Origin: Planctomycetota bacterium | Lineage (GTDB): Bacteria > Planctomycetota > MHYJ01 > JACQRL01 > SBBU01 | Assembly: GCA_016206485.1 (NCBI GenBank) | Contig: JACQRL010000385.1 | Span: forward strand, 1 to 36,308 | Direction: 5' to 3' | DNA length: 36,308 bases | In this document: one piece after another, positions 1 to 8,235 of the stretch | How the letters are laid out: every line of letters starts with the position of its first letter | Position numbering within the stretch: the first letter of the stretch is position 1 | The notes under the pieces: model-generated | The model's input: only the letters and a program-made list of their open reading frames with translations | Told to the model about the DNA's origin: nothing | The model's database searches: none | Made by a program: the position numbers and the translations under genes

Positions 1-1
1 A

Positions 2-262
2 ACTGCATCAGTCCAAAATATAAACTCTAATACAATAAAAACTCTCAAAATAATCAGAAAAGTCATAACGGATACTGCGTTTGGGAGATTATGTTCAACC
101 ACTTACAGTAATAGCGCTCCGTCATTAGCAACATTTATATCAAGGCACGCGGCGCCGGCAGTTGTAATGAAAAACTTATTAACTTCGACAAGAAGTTTAA
201 TGTATGTATTAACAATAATTACTGGGTTGACTCTGCTGCAAATATTAAGGCGTTACTTCTGA
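2..262 (+). CDS. C-terminal end of an unidentified membrane protein (partial, runs off left edge)
   Basis: The second forward frame is open from the window edge to a TGA at 260-262, giving 86 codons without a stop in otherwise stop-rich DNA. The last third contains a hydrophobic stretch (LMYVLTIITGLTLLQIL) followed by RRYF, which would be a C-terminal membrane anchor with a positive cytoplasmic tail. I do not recognise the family. The stop codon falls at the start of a 7-bp repeat array, as happens at several other gene ends here. The only internal ATG of note would leave about 31 residues, so the real start is probably outside the window. It could also be a chance open frame. Confidence 0.45.
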   Translation, partial: TASVQNINSNTIKTLKIIRKVITDTAFGRLCSTTYSNSAPSLATFISRHAAPAVVMKNLLTSTRSLMYVLTIITGLTLLQILRRYF

Positions 263-326
263 TCCTTCTGCTTGCTGACTTCGGTATTCTGACTCCTGAT
301 TTCTGAATTCTTATTTCTGATTTATT
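255..326. repeat. Heptameric (7-bp period) repeat array
   Basis: After one heptad at 255-261 and a 2-bp slip, nine consecutive 7-bp units run from 264 to 326. Typical units are ATTTCTG and TATTCTG (CAGAAAT on the other strand). The array overlaps the last codons and stop of the amidotransferase gene ending at 311, so it contributes its final residues. Confidence 0.8.
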
Positions 327-1243
327 TCTTTTTTAAGGGCAAACGGATCAAACTCATCTATCTTTTTCTCTTTGATATCTATTATAATTCCGCTGTTCTC
401 TTCTAACTCAGTTTCATCTTTAAGCTGAAACGGTTTGATATCGAATTTCCTTCCCTGCATTGTGAATTCTTTAACTGCATTTTCCCATGCTTTTTTGATG
501 AGGGTAAGCTCAGAATCAAAGATCAAAAGACCCAGAGGTGGAATTTTTGCGTATGTCATGGGCAATCTGTTTCTAAGAAGATAAAGTTTGGTTGGATCGC
601 GCCCGTCTGCAAAAGCAAGCGCCATGCTCCCTTCAAGTTCCGCGCATGCTTTCTGGATAGACTCAACTGTTATTTCTTTTTCGCTGTAACGGTTAATCAT
701 GTGTGCTATTACCTCAGTATCAACTTCTCCGAGTTTGTTAAATCCGAATTTTTCAGTGAGTTCTTTATGATTTGTTATGTCTCCATTATGAACAAGATAT
801 ATTGAGCCTGCATATACGGGATGGTTATTGTTATTATTCTTCGGGCTGCCCACAGAAGCGGCTCTGTTATGCCCGATGATCAACAAAGTGTCAGCAGAGA
901 TCTTATCGAGGGTCTTTTTGAATTTTGAAAGTTCAACAAACTTCTCTCCTTTTTTAGCCTTTTTATAGAGCTCAGGCTTTTGCTCCTTATTAAAGATCAC
1001 AAGTCCTGTTGCATCTGTACCTCGTTTAGACGTACAAATGAGCAGATGTTTCATTAAAATTCGAATAAATTCAAACTCCCCATGATCACGCTCTTTTTCA
1101 AACAGTGCTATGCCAGATATTCCGCAATTTTCGCGGATAATCTGCTGACTATTTTCCGAATCAGATAAAACATCTTGATTGCAAGATAATATTCCGCTGA
1201 ATAAAAGAACATATAACAAAACCACGCAGGTCGAAAATCTCAT
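311..1243 (-). CDS. Exported class II (Ntn) glutamine amidotransferase domain protein
   Basis: A stand-alone GATase type 2 domain as found at the N-terminus of GlmS and PurF, which hydrolyses glutamine with an N-terminal cysteine. Visible family motifs are NCGISG (nucleophile Cys), GHNRAASVG (the Arg loop), HNGDITN (oxyanion Asn/Gly) and EVDTE. No synthase or phosphosugar-isomerase domain follows, so the ammonia acceptor is unknown. Oddly, the Cys is residue 40 when counted from the ATG at 1243. It follows a hydrophobic segment (VVLLYVLLFSGIL) ending in a lipobox-like ILSC at Cys21. The frame stays open upstream to a TTG at 1279, but the ATG gives a compact signal peptide. No strong ribosome site is seen. 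I infer export plus propeptide removal, since the family needs a free N-terminal Cys. Domain call sure, location less so. Confidence 0.75.
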   Translation of the reverse strand: MRFSTCVVLLYVLLFSGILSCNQDVLSDSENSQQIIRENCGISGIALFEKERDHGEFEFIRILMKHLLICTSKRGTDATGLVIFNKEQKPELYKKAKKGEKFVELSKFKKTLDKISADTLLIIGHNRAASVGSPKNNNNNHPVYAGSIYLVHNGDITNHKELTEKFGFNKLGEVDTEVIAHMINRYSEKEITVESIQKACAELEGSMALAFADGRDPTKLYLLRNRLPMTYAKIPPLGLLIFDSELTLIKKAWENAVKEFTMQGRKFDIKPFQLKDETELEENSGIIIDIKEKKIDEFDPFALKKEINQK

Positions 1244-1375
1244 ATAATATGTAGAATATTTGCTGAGCGGTAAATACAAGGCAATTTATCTAAATGCAAG
1301 AAAGATCCGATTCGGTACTCCAAATCAATAACTTACCGGATCAATATCTTCTATCCCTCAAAAACTTGTATGCAA

Positions 1376-1894
1376 CTACTTATTTTGACCAGTGGGTCTG
1401 GATGTCGGCTGTCCCCCATTTTCTCCACCCCTGGAAAACGGGCCTACAGGCAACCCATCAACAATCGTAAACCACGTTATAAACGGACCGCACGGATTTA
1501 TAACCACAACCTCAACTACGGTCCCAGTGGGTTTGAATTTGATGGTCACACTGGTTGTAACTGTACCAGTCACAGGATTTACAGTGGTTGATGGCGTGAT
1601 TTCTGCAGTTACAGGACCACTTGTCGAATACGAAGAGTGAGTGCTCGATACAGGACCGGTACTGGTTTGAATAGTTACTGTTACAGTCGTCACAAAATTA
1701 GTTATAGTCACTGGCGAACCGGGAAGTGACAACTGAACTGTGGAGCTGCTGACTGTAGTAGTAACAGCTGGATCACAGTTAGGTGTACTTGGCTGAGAGG
1801 TCTGCGCATTGACGTTATTCGTAACCGAATCACCAAAAATACCCAGAACTATAGAGAGTAAGCTGAAGATCATAAAGTTTCTCAAATTTCTCAC
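1376..1894 (-). CDS. Secreted Thr/Ser-rich beta-strand protein
   Basis: A 172-residue protein with a clear signal peptide: MRNLRNF, then a hydrophobic run, then a likely cleavage after NNVNA at residue 30. The mature part is extremely rich in Thr, Ser, Val and Pro in alternating strand-like blocks (for example VTTVTVTIQTSTGPV). It has two cysteines, at about 40 and 135, that could form one disulfide. The C-terminus is Gly/Pro/Arg rich and probably disordered. The start is GTG at 1894, fixed by AAGGAGG at 1900-1906, five bases upstream. No known domain is recognised. A cell-surface or extracellular structural protein is likely, and the low-complexity composition prevents a safer call. Confidence 0.7.
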   Translation of the reverse strand: MRNLRNFMIFSLLSIVLGIFGDSVTNNVNAQTSQPSTPNCDPAVTTTVSSSTVQLSLPGSPVTITNFVTTVTVTIQTSTGPVSSTHSSYSTSGPVTAEITPSTTVNPVTGTVTTSVTIKFKPTGTVVEVVVINPCGPFITWFTIVDGLPVGPFSRGGENGGQPTSRPTGQNK

Positions 1895-2290
1895 AATTTC
1901 CTCCTTAATACTTAAATAAAGTTTGTCCGGCCTTGCCGGTTAGAATCTAAATCAAAATTCAAGGATAAGTGTTTAGCTTTAAGAGCAGAAAATATTGGAA
2001 AAAAAACTGTTTATTTTAAACATACATAATTATTACTAGAAGATGTTTAACAAAATTGTGATAAACTGTAAAAAACTGCTGAAAGGAAACAGAAGTCAGT
2101 AATAAGTAGATCGAATATAGAATTTGGAATATGGGGTGCAGAGCAGAACATAGCGCTTCCGCGACAGATAAGCCAATAATCCGTTCAGGACCTGCTAGGC
2201 AAATCATCTGTAGAAAACGTCAAATAGGTTGAGAAAGAAAGTGAAGATCTGTAACATTGCAAACTAGAAACCGTTTATATTTTAACATAG
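1895..2290. other. Intergenic region of about 400 bp
   Basis: This gap lies between divergent genes. It holds the ribosome site of the Thr/Ser-rich gene and a heptameric array at 2084-2146. I see no supported coding sequence. A 63-codon reverse frame at 2016-2207 is mostly the array read in reverse. The 30 bp upstream of the 2291 gene are AT-rich, but I could not place a convincing sigma-70 promoter. Confidence 0.6.
2084..2146. repeat. Heptameric repeat array
   Basis: Nine units in phase, including AGGAAAC, AGAAGTC, CGAATAT, AGAATTT and GGAATAT. The phase is kept across the whole stretch although individual units diverge. Confidence 0.7.
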
Positions 2291-2959
2291 ATGGAAGTAT
2301 TAATACCTTTGTCTTTAATCCTGGTTGTAGCCATGATAATTTACAACATCATAAGCGCGGACAAACGCAGAAAGCTCCTTGCCGAATACGCAGGACAACT
2401 AAACCTTAGATTTACGAGCGCCAAGGATTATTATATAGATAAACATTTCCGTAATTTTAATTGTCTTCAGCAGGGGCGTGACAGATACGCTTATAACATT
2501 ATGCAGGGACAATGGAATAATCATGAATTTATAGGTTTCGATTATCACTATAAAACTGGCTCAGGAAAACATACACATACTCACTACCTGTCTTGCGTAA
2601 TACTTTCCAGCGCAGTCCGGCTGAAACCTTTGTTCATAAGACCTGAAAACTTTTTTGACAAAGTTACCGAATTCATCGGATTCGACGATATAGACTTTGA
2701 ATCAGCGGAATTCAGCAGGGAATTCTACGTGAAGTCCACGGATAAGAAATGGGCTTATGATGTTATTCACCAGCGTGCAATGGAATATTTGCTTTCACAA
2801 CCGAGGTTCAGCATACAGTTTGACAATGACCACGTAATCGCTTACAACAATTCAATGTTTGAACCGATAGAATTTGAGTCGTCAGCAAACACAGTTAAAG
2901 GTTTGCTTGATCTTCTTCCTAACTACCTGCTTCAACAACAGACAGGGCAAAATCCATGA
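2291..2959 (+). CDS. Membrane-anchored protein of unknown function upstream of lemA
   Basis: 222 residues with an N-terminal transmembrane helix (about residues 4-22) followed by basic KRRK, so the bulk is probably cytoplasmic. The soluble part has a block NNHEFIGFDYHYKTGSGKHTHTHY, whose His/Tyr-rich strand pattern recurs in unnamed proteins encoded next to LemA. A second block, FDKVTEFIGFDDIDFESAEFS, follows. I know of no assigned function. It lies 45 bp upstream of lemA on the same strand, so co-transcription is likely and a shared membrane role is inferred. No ribosome site is obvious before the ATG. Confidence 0.75.
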   Translation: MEVLIPLSLILVVAMIIYNIISADKRRKLLAEYAGQLNLRFTSAKDYYIDKHFRNFNCLQQGRDRYAYNIMQGQWNNHEFIGFDYHYKTGSGKHTHTHYLSCVILSSAVRLKPLFIRPENFFDKVTEFIGFDDIDFESAEFSREFYVKSTDKKWAYDVIHQRAMEYLLSQPRFSIQFDNDHVIAYNNSMFEPIEFESSANTVKGLLDLLPNYLLQQQTGQNP

Positions 2960-3004
2960 ACAAATTCGCTCCTACCTTCAAGACCCCAGTTCCTATATTC
3001 TGAC

Positions 3005-3562
3005 ATGGAAGCACTTTATATTTTCGGATTAGTTGCCCTTATTGGATTCATCTGGGTAATTGCAACATACAACTGCCTCGTTAAATTGAGAAACCATTGT
3101 ACTGAATCCTGGTCAGACGTTGATACCGAACTTAAGCGGCGGTACGATCTTATCCCGAATCTTGTAGAAACCGTAAAAGGGTACGCCAAACATGAGCGGG
3201 AGATTATTGAAAAAGTTACCGAAGCTCGAGCCCGTGCAGTTGCATCGACAGGATCTCCCTCATCACAGGCAAAAGATGAAAATATACTGGTTGGAACGCT
3301 CCGCAGCCTGTTTGCTGTTTCTGAAGGATACCCTGACCTGAAAGCAAGCAGCAACTTTCTTCAGCTGCAGAAAGAACTGGCCAATACTGAAGACCGAATC
3401 CAGGCAGCAAGACGGTTTTATAATGGAAATGTGCGGGATCTGAACAACAAAGTAGAGATGTTCCCATCGAATTTGATCGCTAACTTCTTCAGTTTTCAAA
3501 AATCTGAGTTTTTTGAGATAGAGGACAGCGGGATCAGAGCTGCGCCCAACTTCAATTTATAG
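3005..3562 (+). CDS. lemA: LemA family protein
   Basis: 185 residues, the usual LemA length. It has one N-terminal transmembrane helix (about 3-23) followed by the family core: NHCTESWSDVDTELKRRYDLIPNLVETVKGYAKHE, then a long helical region with QLQKELANTEDRIQAARRFYN and a C-terminal FPSNLIANFF. LemA proteins are membrane-anchored four-helix bundles of uncertain role, often linked to envelope processes or nearby HtpX-like proteases. Here the adjacent upstream gene is another membrane-anchored unknown. An M48 protease is encoded 7.5 kb away. The ATG gives a complete family N-terminus. Confidence 0.93.
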   Translation: MEALYIFGLVALIGFIWVIATYNCLVKLRNHCTESWSDVDTELKRRYDLIPNLVETVKGYAKHEREIIEKVTEARARAVASTGSPSSQAKDENILVGTLRSLFAVSEGYPDLKASSNFLQLQKELANTEDRIQAARRFYNGNVRDLNNKVEMFPSNLIANFFSFQKSEFFEIEDSGIRAAPNFNL

Positions 3563-3623
3563 ACATACATTTGATCTGCTGAATATCTCATTTATAATCA
3601 TGTTTCAAAATCGGAGGTACTCT

Positions 3624-5156
3624 ATGGTTGGAATCAGCCTGCTGGAATTTTTGTCATTAACATCACTTGCATTAGCCTATACATCTGTACAAGAAGAAGG
3701 AAGCAAAAAGGAGATCAAAGAAATCAAGTCACTGATAAAAGAACTTCGCAACGCAGAAAAAGATGAAGTAGACGACATTAGATACAAACTGATAGAAAAA
3801 TACAAAACATCTGAATCACTGTTAAATGATAGGCTTAAAGAGGCTGAAGATGATGAATTCACCGGTAGGATCAAATCAACGCTGGATGCGATCAAAGATC
3901 AGAAATTTATATGCGAAACCGTGACAAACAAACTCAACGAGCTTGTTAAATCAGAAAAGATTGCTTTTAACAGGAAATACTCGACTCTAAGCCGCATTGG
4001 CCACAAGAGCGGTTATTTAAATCTTTCTAATATGGAAGCAGATGAAGGAAGCATAACAATTGATGACTCCATGAAACTGGAAACAGGTCAGGGTTATGTG
4101 GACATGATATATAAAGGAACTTTAAAAATTAATTCGTTTTTAACAGTTGAACAAATGCAAATTAATCTGGAAACATCTGCCGGAAATGTAGTTGTTCAAA
4201 TTACAAATGAAAATAACGGAGAAATCTCAGTAGGCATTGAATCCCCGGCAAAACAAGAACAGGAGATCAGCTACCCTGAAAATTCCATGTCAGATACCAC
4301 TCTCCTTAGATTGCTTCCCTTTTTTCCATCGAGAAAAGGATTGAAATTTTATTTTACTTATTGGGAAGTTCTGGGTTTAAGTGAACCCAAAAAAGGCAAG
4401 GTCTTAGAATGCAAAGGAAGCGAAAAAATAAAATATTTAGGCAAAGAGACTGAGGTGACGCTCTGGGAATCCGATTTTGGCATCGGGAGAGGAATAACAA
4501 CTTTTTACGTGACTCCGGATGCAGTGATAAAAGAACTTTTTTCTTATGGGGCGAGATTTTATCTGACTGAAGATAGTAATGTCAAAATAACATACAAAGC
4601 AGTACAGGTTGCGGTTGACCAGCTGAAAAATTCTAAAGACGATGAAGTCTTTGGAACATTTAAAAAAATGGTTAAACCAAAGATTAAAGAGGCCGTTTTT
4701 GACGAAAAAGCAACCGCAGAGTTTGTTAACTGGACAGGAAACAGAATCACTGATTGCGCAGTCAAGAGATCCTACATCGTTTATCTGACAACACTGCCTT
4801 ACAATAAGGCAATCGTTAACCATATTTCATCATACTTAAGGGAAAATGAAGACTCGGAAGTGGTTGTTGTAGCTCTTCTTGCCTTGAAGGATCTGGATGC
4901 TAAGGAAAATGTCGATTCCATAGCAGCTCTTTTAACCTCTATAGATCCGGATGTTAGAGCAAACACGGCAAAAACCCTGGGATTATTCAAAGCAAAGCAA
5001 TTTATGAAAGAGCTCGGCAAACTCACGGATGATAATGCTGAATGCAAGATCTTTGAAGATTTGGAAGATAAAGAAGGGACCAAAACCACTGTCAAAGAAA
5101 CCGTTAAGGTTGTATTACAGGAGTTCGACCCCGCTCCTAAAACGAAGAAAAAATAA
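3624..5156 (+). CDS. Exported protein with helical N-terminal region and C-terminal HEAT repeats
   Basis: I start at the ATG at 3624, because GGAGG at 3613-3617 lies six bases upstream. A frame-matched ATG at 3600 has no such site. The resulting 510-residue protein has a signal peptide ending near LALA (residue 18). A charged Lys/Glu-rich helical or coiled region follows at about 25-125, then a middle beta-rich region of no known family. From about residue 390 there are two to three HEAT-like units, for example LKDLDAKENVDSIAALLTSIDPDVRANTA. The same DAKE...IAxLL...D..VR pattern occurs in the larger HEAT protein encoded at 6453, so the two are probably related. A periplasmic scaffold role is inferred. 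Confidence 0.75.
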   Translation: MVGISLLEFLSLTSLALAYTSVQEEGSKKEIKEIKSLIKELRNAEKDEVDDIRYKLIEKYKTSESLLNDRLKEAEDDEFTGRIKSTLDAIKDQKFICETVTNKLNELVKSEKIAFNRKYSTLSRIGHKSGYLNLSNMEADEGSITIDDSMKLETGQGYVDMIYKGTLKINSFLTVEQMQINLETSAGNVVVQITNENNGEISVGIESPAKQEQEISYPENSMSDTTLLRLLPFFPSRKGLKFYFTYWEVLGLSEPKKGKVLECKGSEKIKYLGKETEVTLWESDFGIGRGITTFYVTPDAVIKELFSYGARFYLTEDSNVKITYKAVQVAVDQLKNSKDDEVFGTFKKMVKPKIKEAVFDEKATAEFVNWTGNRITDCAVKRSYIVYLTTLPYNKAIVNHISSYLRENEDSEVVVVALLALKDLDAKENVDSIAALLTSIDPDVRANTAKTLGLFKAKQFMKELGKLTDDNAECKIFEDLEDKEGTKTTVKETVKVVLQEFDPAPKTKKK

Positions 5157-5196
5157 TAAACAAAACTTCTAAAACTCAGTACAACAAAAATGCGAA

Positions 5197-5231
5197 ATAA
5201 GAAATCAGAAGTAAGGATTCAGAAATCAGAA
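5197..5231. repeat. Heptameric repeat array (ATCAGAA type)
   Basis: Five in-phase 7-bp units: ATAAGAA, ATCAGAA, GTAAGGA, TTCAGAA, ATCAGAA. It is the same unit family as the array at 255-326, in the opposite orientation. Confidence 0.8.
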
Positions 5232-5327
5232 ACAATTTGTTAAAGATCTGTTGGCAATTTGACTTAATCAAAGTTTCATATAAAACCTGCTTCTATCTAT
5301 GAGAAGTTCGGCGAAATTCATTTACTT

Positions 5328-5397
5328 CCACAGAGGCGCAGAACATCCGCTAAGTCACAGAGAAATACAAAATTGGGTTTTTTGCGTGTTTTGTGGA
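5328..5397. repeat. CACAGAG-type dispersed repeat
   Basis: The left arm begins CCACAGAGGCGCAG and includes CACAGAG. The right side ends TTTTGTGG, so the outermost bases pair as an imperfect inverted repeat. A related, better-preserved copy lies at 30090-30180. Units again follow a 7-bp step in the left arm. Confidence 0.6.
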
Positions 5398-5429
5398 AGA
5401 CGGCACAAATTCTGCCGAGCATCTGATAT

Positions 5430-6347
5430 ATGGAACCAACAGAGATGAGTCACCGGTGGAAAATAATCGGGGCATTCTCCATTATCTATATCATCTGGGG
5501 ATCAACCTATCTGGCAATACGATACACAGTTGAAACATTGCCGCCATTTCTGAGTTCAGGGATCAGATTCATAATTTCAGGAGCTATTTTATATCTATGG
5601 GGATTCCTGAGAGGCCAGCCGAGCGCAACATTTGCTCAATGGAGATCAGCAGCAATTGTCGGATTATTTCTTATGGTATGCGGTAATGGAGCTCTCAACT
5701 GGTCTGAACAACACATCCCTTCAAGTCTTGCCTCAATACTGATCTCAACAAATCCATTTTGGTTTGTCGTGATTGAATCTGTATTAGAGAAAAAATGGCC
5801 AAATATAAAAGTGGTAGCTGCTCTGATTGCCGGCTTCTTTGGCGTAATTTTATTGTCTAACGATCTTGGAGAAAACAATAATCCACTCTATTTCACCGGT
5901 ATTATAGTGATTATGATTTCATCTATTTTCTGGGCAGTCGGGTCCATATACTCGAAGCGCGCCGATCTTCCAAAGTCTTCGATACTTTCCACCGCGATGG
6001 CAATGCTTACCGGAGGAATTTTCTCCGCAATTGTGGGTTTATCGGCCGGAGAATATCAGCAATTCTCGATGATTAACTTACAAACTAAATCTGTCATCGC
6101 GCTCATCTACCTTATAATATTCGGATCTCTGATAGCTTTTGTTGCATATTTCTGGCTACTCAGAGTGGTATCACCCACAAAAGTCTCGACCTGCGTTTAT
6201 GTAAACTGCGTAATAGCTGTAATTCTTGGCTGGTCAGTAGGAGGTGAGGAGCTAAGCACCAGAACAATTTTAGCCGCCTTAATTATCATTGGTTCAGTAA
6301 TAATCGTAACTTCAACCAAATCTCATAACATGGAGCATGAAACATGA
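5430..6347 (+). CDS. EamA/DMT-superfamily transporter
   Basis: 305 residues made of about ten hydrophobic helices in two EamA halves. The first half begins IIYIIWGSTYLAIRYTVETLPPF, characteristic of the YedA-like branch of drug/metabolite exporters. The second half starts at about residue 150 (FTGIIVIMISSIFWAVGSIYSK) and ends near ILGWSVGGEELS. The substrate cannot be read from sequence. Start may be the ATG at 5430 or an in-frame ATG at 5445, and neither has a strong ribosome site. The final codons and stop lie inside a 7-bp repeat array (AACATGA units), so the last residues, MEHET, look repeat-derived. Confidence 0.88.
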   Translation: MEPTEMSHRWKIIGAFSIIYIIWGSTYLAIRYTVETLPPFLSSGIRFIISGAILYLWGFLRGQPSATFAQWRSAAIVGLFLMVCGNGALNWSEQHIPSSLASILISTNPFWFVVIESVLEKKWPNIKVVAALIAGFFGVILLSNDLGENNNPLYFTGIIVIMISSIFWAVGSIYSKRADLPKSSILSTAMAMLTGGIFSAIVGLSAGEYQQFSMINLQTKSVIALIYLIIFGSLIAFVAYFWLLRVVSPTKVSTCVYVNCVIAVILGWSVGGEELSTRTILAALIIIGSVIIVTSTKSHNMEHET

Positions 6348-6362
6348 AACATTGAAAATTCC
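6328..6362. repeat. Heptameric repeat array (AACATGA type)
   Basis: Five in-phase units (AACATGG, AGCATGA, AACATGA, AACATTG, AAAATTC) spanning the stop codon of the EamA gene. A short AACYCGT-type pair, ACCCGCG then ACTCGTT, follows at 6373-6386. Confidence 0.7.
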
Positions 6363-6452
6363 CCAACACATAACCCGCGACTCGTTTATCATAAGTGGTT
6401 TCAATAGTTCTTTTAGTATTAAACGTCCTTTGTATACGATATAATAAATATT

Positions 6453-8168
6453 ATGCGATTTATCTCCTTGTTCATCGCAGTATCTTTTCTCCCATGCTTA
6501 CAACAAAATAATGAAAATCCTGAACAGATCCGTGAACTGATAAACCAGGTTTCCTCAAAAAATCCCAGAACAAGAAGCATCGCATCTGAACGACTTATTC
6601 ATCTTTGGAAGACAGACTCTATCATTGACCGCATAAATGAATCGATAAGCAATGCAAAAAACAACAACGACTCCGACGCAATTTCAAGGTTGGAAAGAAT
6701 ATACAACAGAATTCAATTCAATCGGGCTGTTGGAGACAAACTCGCATCCACAATCAGAAGTGAAGATGCCGATGATATATGCTCCGGCAATGAGCAAAAA
6801 ATCCTGGAGTATTTTCAGAAATGGATAGTTCGGCCAAAAAACTATGGACTTGATGCCAGACCAAAACAGGACAGATTGATTAAATGGGTATTCAACAATT
6901 TAAATACACAAGACGCGCTGAGAAATTTCCTATATACCTTCACCTGCATCGCCCAGGAAGTATCAAGCAAGCAAGATGGACTTTCTATTAACCGGCTTGA
7001 AATACTTCTGGAGGGCGACAATTTAAACAGTATAGAAAAGTTTCTGAATCTTGTTGTCGATTCAAGAGTCGTAGAGATGACAGATAAGATAGCAACTCTC
7101 GTTAATCACGATTCTCCAAGACTAAGATTTCTTGCTATCAATATTCTTGACAGTTTTTCTGCAAAAGAATATTACGGTGAAATTGCGGACAGGCTTGGAG
7201 ATCCCAACACAGAGGTGCGGCTCTGCGCGCTCAAAATACTGGTAAAACTGACCGAAGACGACTACAGGCAAAAAGTTCTGATGCTTCTTAATGATCCTGA
7301 GCTTGAAGTAAGGGCAACTCTCATTTCGTGGCTCTGGTACTATAACGGCAGAGAGATTGTGAAAAATAACATCACCATGCTCTCTGACCTTCTGAAGAGC
7401 AGTGATATCTACATAATAAAATCCGGGCTGGAAATTATTGATACTCTCAATGTTAAACAATTCCATAAGGAGATCGCCGGTCTGCTCAAACATAGCAATC
7501 AGGAGGTCTGTATCCGAAGTCTGCTTGTACTTAAAAAGATCGGTGCTCATCTTGCAGAGGAGGAAATATCTGGCCTGCTTCTCAGCGACGACCCAACTAT
7601 AAAGATTTACACGATTGGAGTTCTTGAAACACTGAGATCAGCAAAATGCGCAAAAAAAATTGCCAAGCTCTTAAAAGATCATGACGCCAATGTCCGTACA
7701 ACCGCAATCCGAACGCTTGGAAACCTTGAAGCTAAAGAATTTGTAAATGATATCGCAGAGCTGCTGAATGATGGAAATCTCACAATACGTTTGCTGGCAG
7801 CAGAATCTCTGACTCTCCTGAACTCACAGCAGCACAGTAAAGAAATATCTAAATTTCTCAAAGATGAAGAACTTACATCAATTTCAAAGCAGATTATAAT
7901 GGCGCTTCTGGTTCGACTTAATGCGAAAGAATGTATAGATGATATCGCAGTTTTTTTAAAGGAAGAGGATCCTTGGAGCAGATGCCAGGCAGTATGGGCA
8001 CTTGGAAATCTTAATGCGGTAAAGTTCGCAGATGAGATTAAAAAGCTGTCAAGTGACGAAACAACTTGCACCCTGTGGATCGATTCCGATTCCCAGATCA
8101 AAACAACAATTAATACAGAAGTAGAAGATGCGCTCAGGAAATTTGATTCCGATAAAACAACAAAGTAG
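6453..8168 (+). CDS. Exported HEAT-repeat protein
   Basis: 571 residues with an N-terminal hydrophobic segment (MRFISLFIAVSFLPC). Cys15 follows FLP, which is a poor lipobox, so a plain signal peptide is more likely than a lipoprotein. From about residue 205 to 550 there are roughly ten HEAT/PBS-lyase-type repeats of about 31 residues, with the core xAKEFxxDIAxLLxDxxxxVRxxAxxxL (for example LGNLEAKEFVNDIAELLNDG). Such solenoids mediate protein-protein contacts and no enzyme motif is seen. It is related in repeat pattern to the HEAT protein at 3624. An AAACGTCCTT motif and an AT-rich TATAAT at 6440-6445 precede the ATG. Confidence 0.8.
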   Translation: MRFISLFIAVSFLPCLQQNNENPEQIRELINQVSSKNPRTRSIASERLIHLWKTDSIIDRINESISNAKNNNDSDAISRLERIYNRIQFNRAVGDKLASTIRSEDADDICSGNEQKILEYFQKWIVRPKNYGLDARPKQDRLIKWVFNNLNTQDALRNFLYTFTCIAQEVSSKQDGLSINRLEILLEGDNLNSIEKFLNLVVDSRVVEMTDKIATLVNHDSPRLRFLAINILDSFSAKEYYGEIADRLGDPNTEVRLCALKILVKLTEDDYRQKVLMLLNDPELEVRATLISWLWYYNGREIVKNNITMLSDLLKSSDIYIIKSGLEIIDTLNVKQFHKEIAGLLKHSNQEVCIRSLLVLKKIGAHLAEEEISGLLLSDDPTIKIYTIGVLETLRSAKCAKKIAKLLKDHDANVRTTAIRTLGNLEAKEFVNDIAELLNDGNLTIRLLAAESLTLLNSQQHSKEISKFLKDEELTSISKQIIMALLVRLNAKECIDDIAVFLKEEDPWSRCQAVWALGNLNAVKFADEIKKLSSDETTCTLWIDSDSQIKTTINTEVEDALRKFDSDKTTK

Positions 8169-8196
8169 CCCTGTCAATCTTCCAAACAATTATGAA

Positions 8197-8224
8197 TTGA
8201 CCATGCATACGCTCGCTTTATAAT
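8197..8224 (+). promoter_or_regulatory. Sigma-70-like promoter of the CHASE2 cyclase gene
   Basis: TTGACC at 8197-8202, a 16-bp spacer and a perfect TATAAT at 8219-8224. Transcription would begin near 8231, leaving a leader of only about 5 bases before the GTG at 8236 or about 14 before the TTG at 8245. Confidence 0.6.
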
Positions 8225-8235
8225 CGCTTACGCAG

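Larger units (their letters stand above)
5157..5429. other. Intergenic region with two repeat types
   Basis: The gap contains a heptameric array at 5197-5231 and a CACAGAG-type dispersed element at 5328-5397. I see no coding sequence or clear terminator in it. Confidence 0.6.

Noticed and set aside
1370-1640. Two forward open frames over the Thr/Ser-rich gene
   Set aside because: They are antisense to a gene with a strong ribosome site and signal peptide, and their composition mirrors its low-complexity repeats.
2016-2207. 63-codon reverse frame in the intergenic region
   Set aside because: It mostly reads the heptameric array backwards and has no ribosome site.
3600-3623. Upstream ATG of the HEAT protein at 3624
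   Set aside because: GGAGG is placed to serve the ATG at 3624, and that start gives a cleaner signal peptide.
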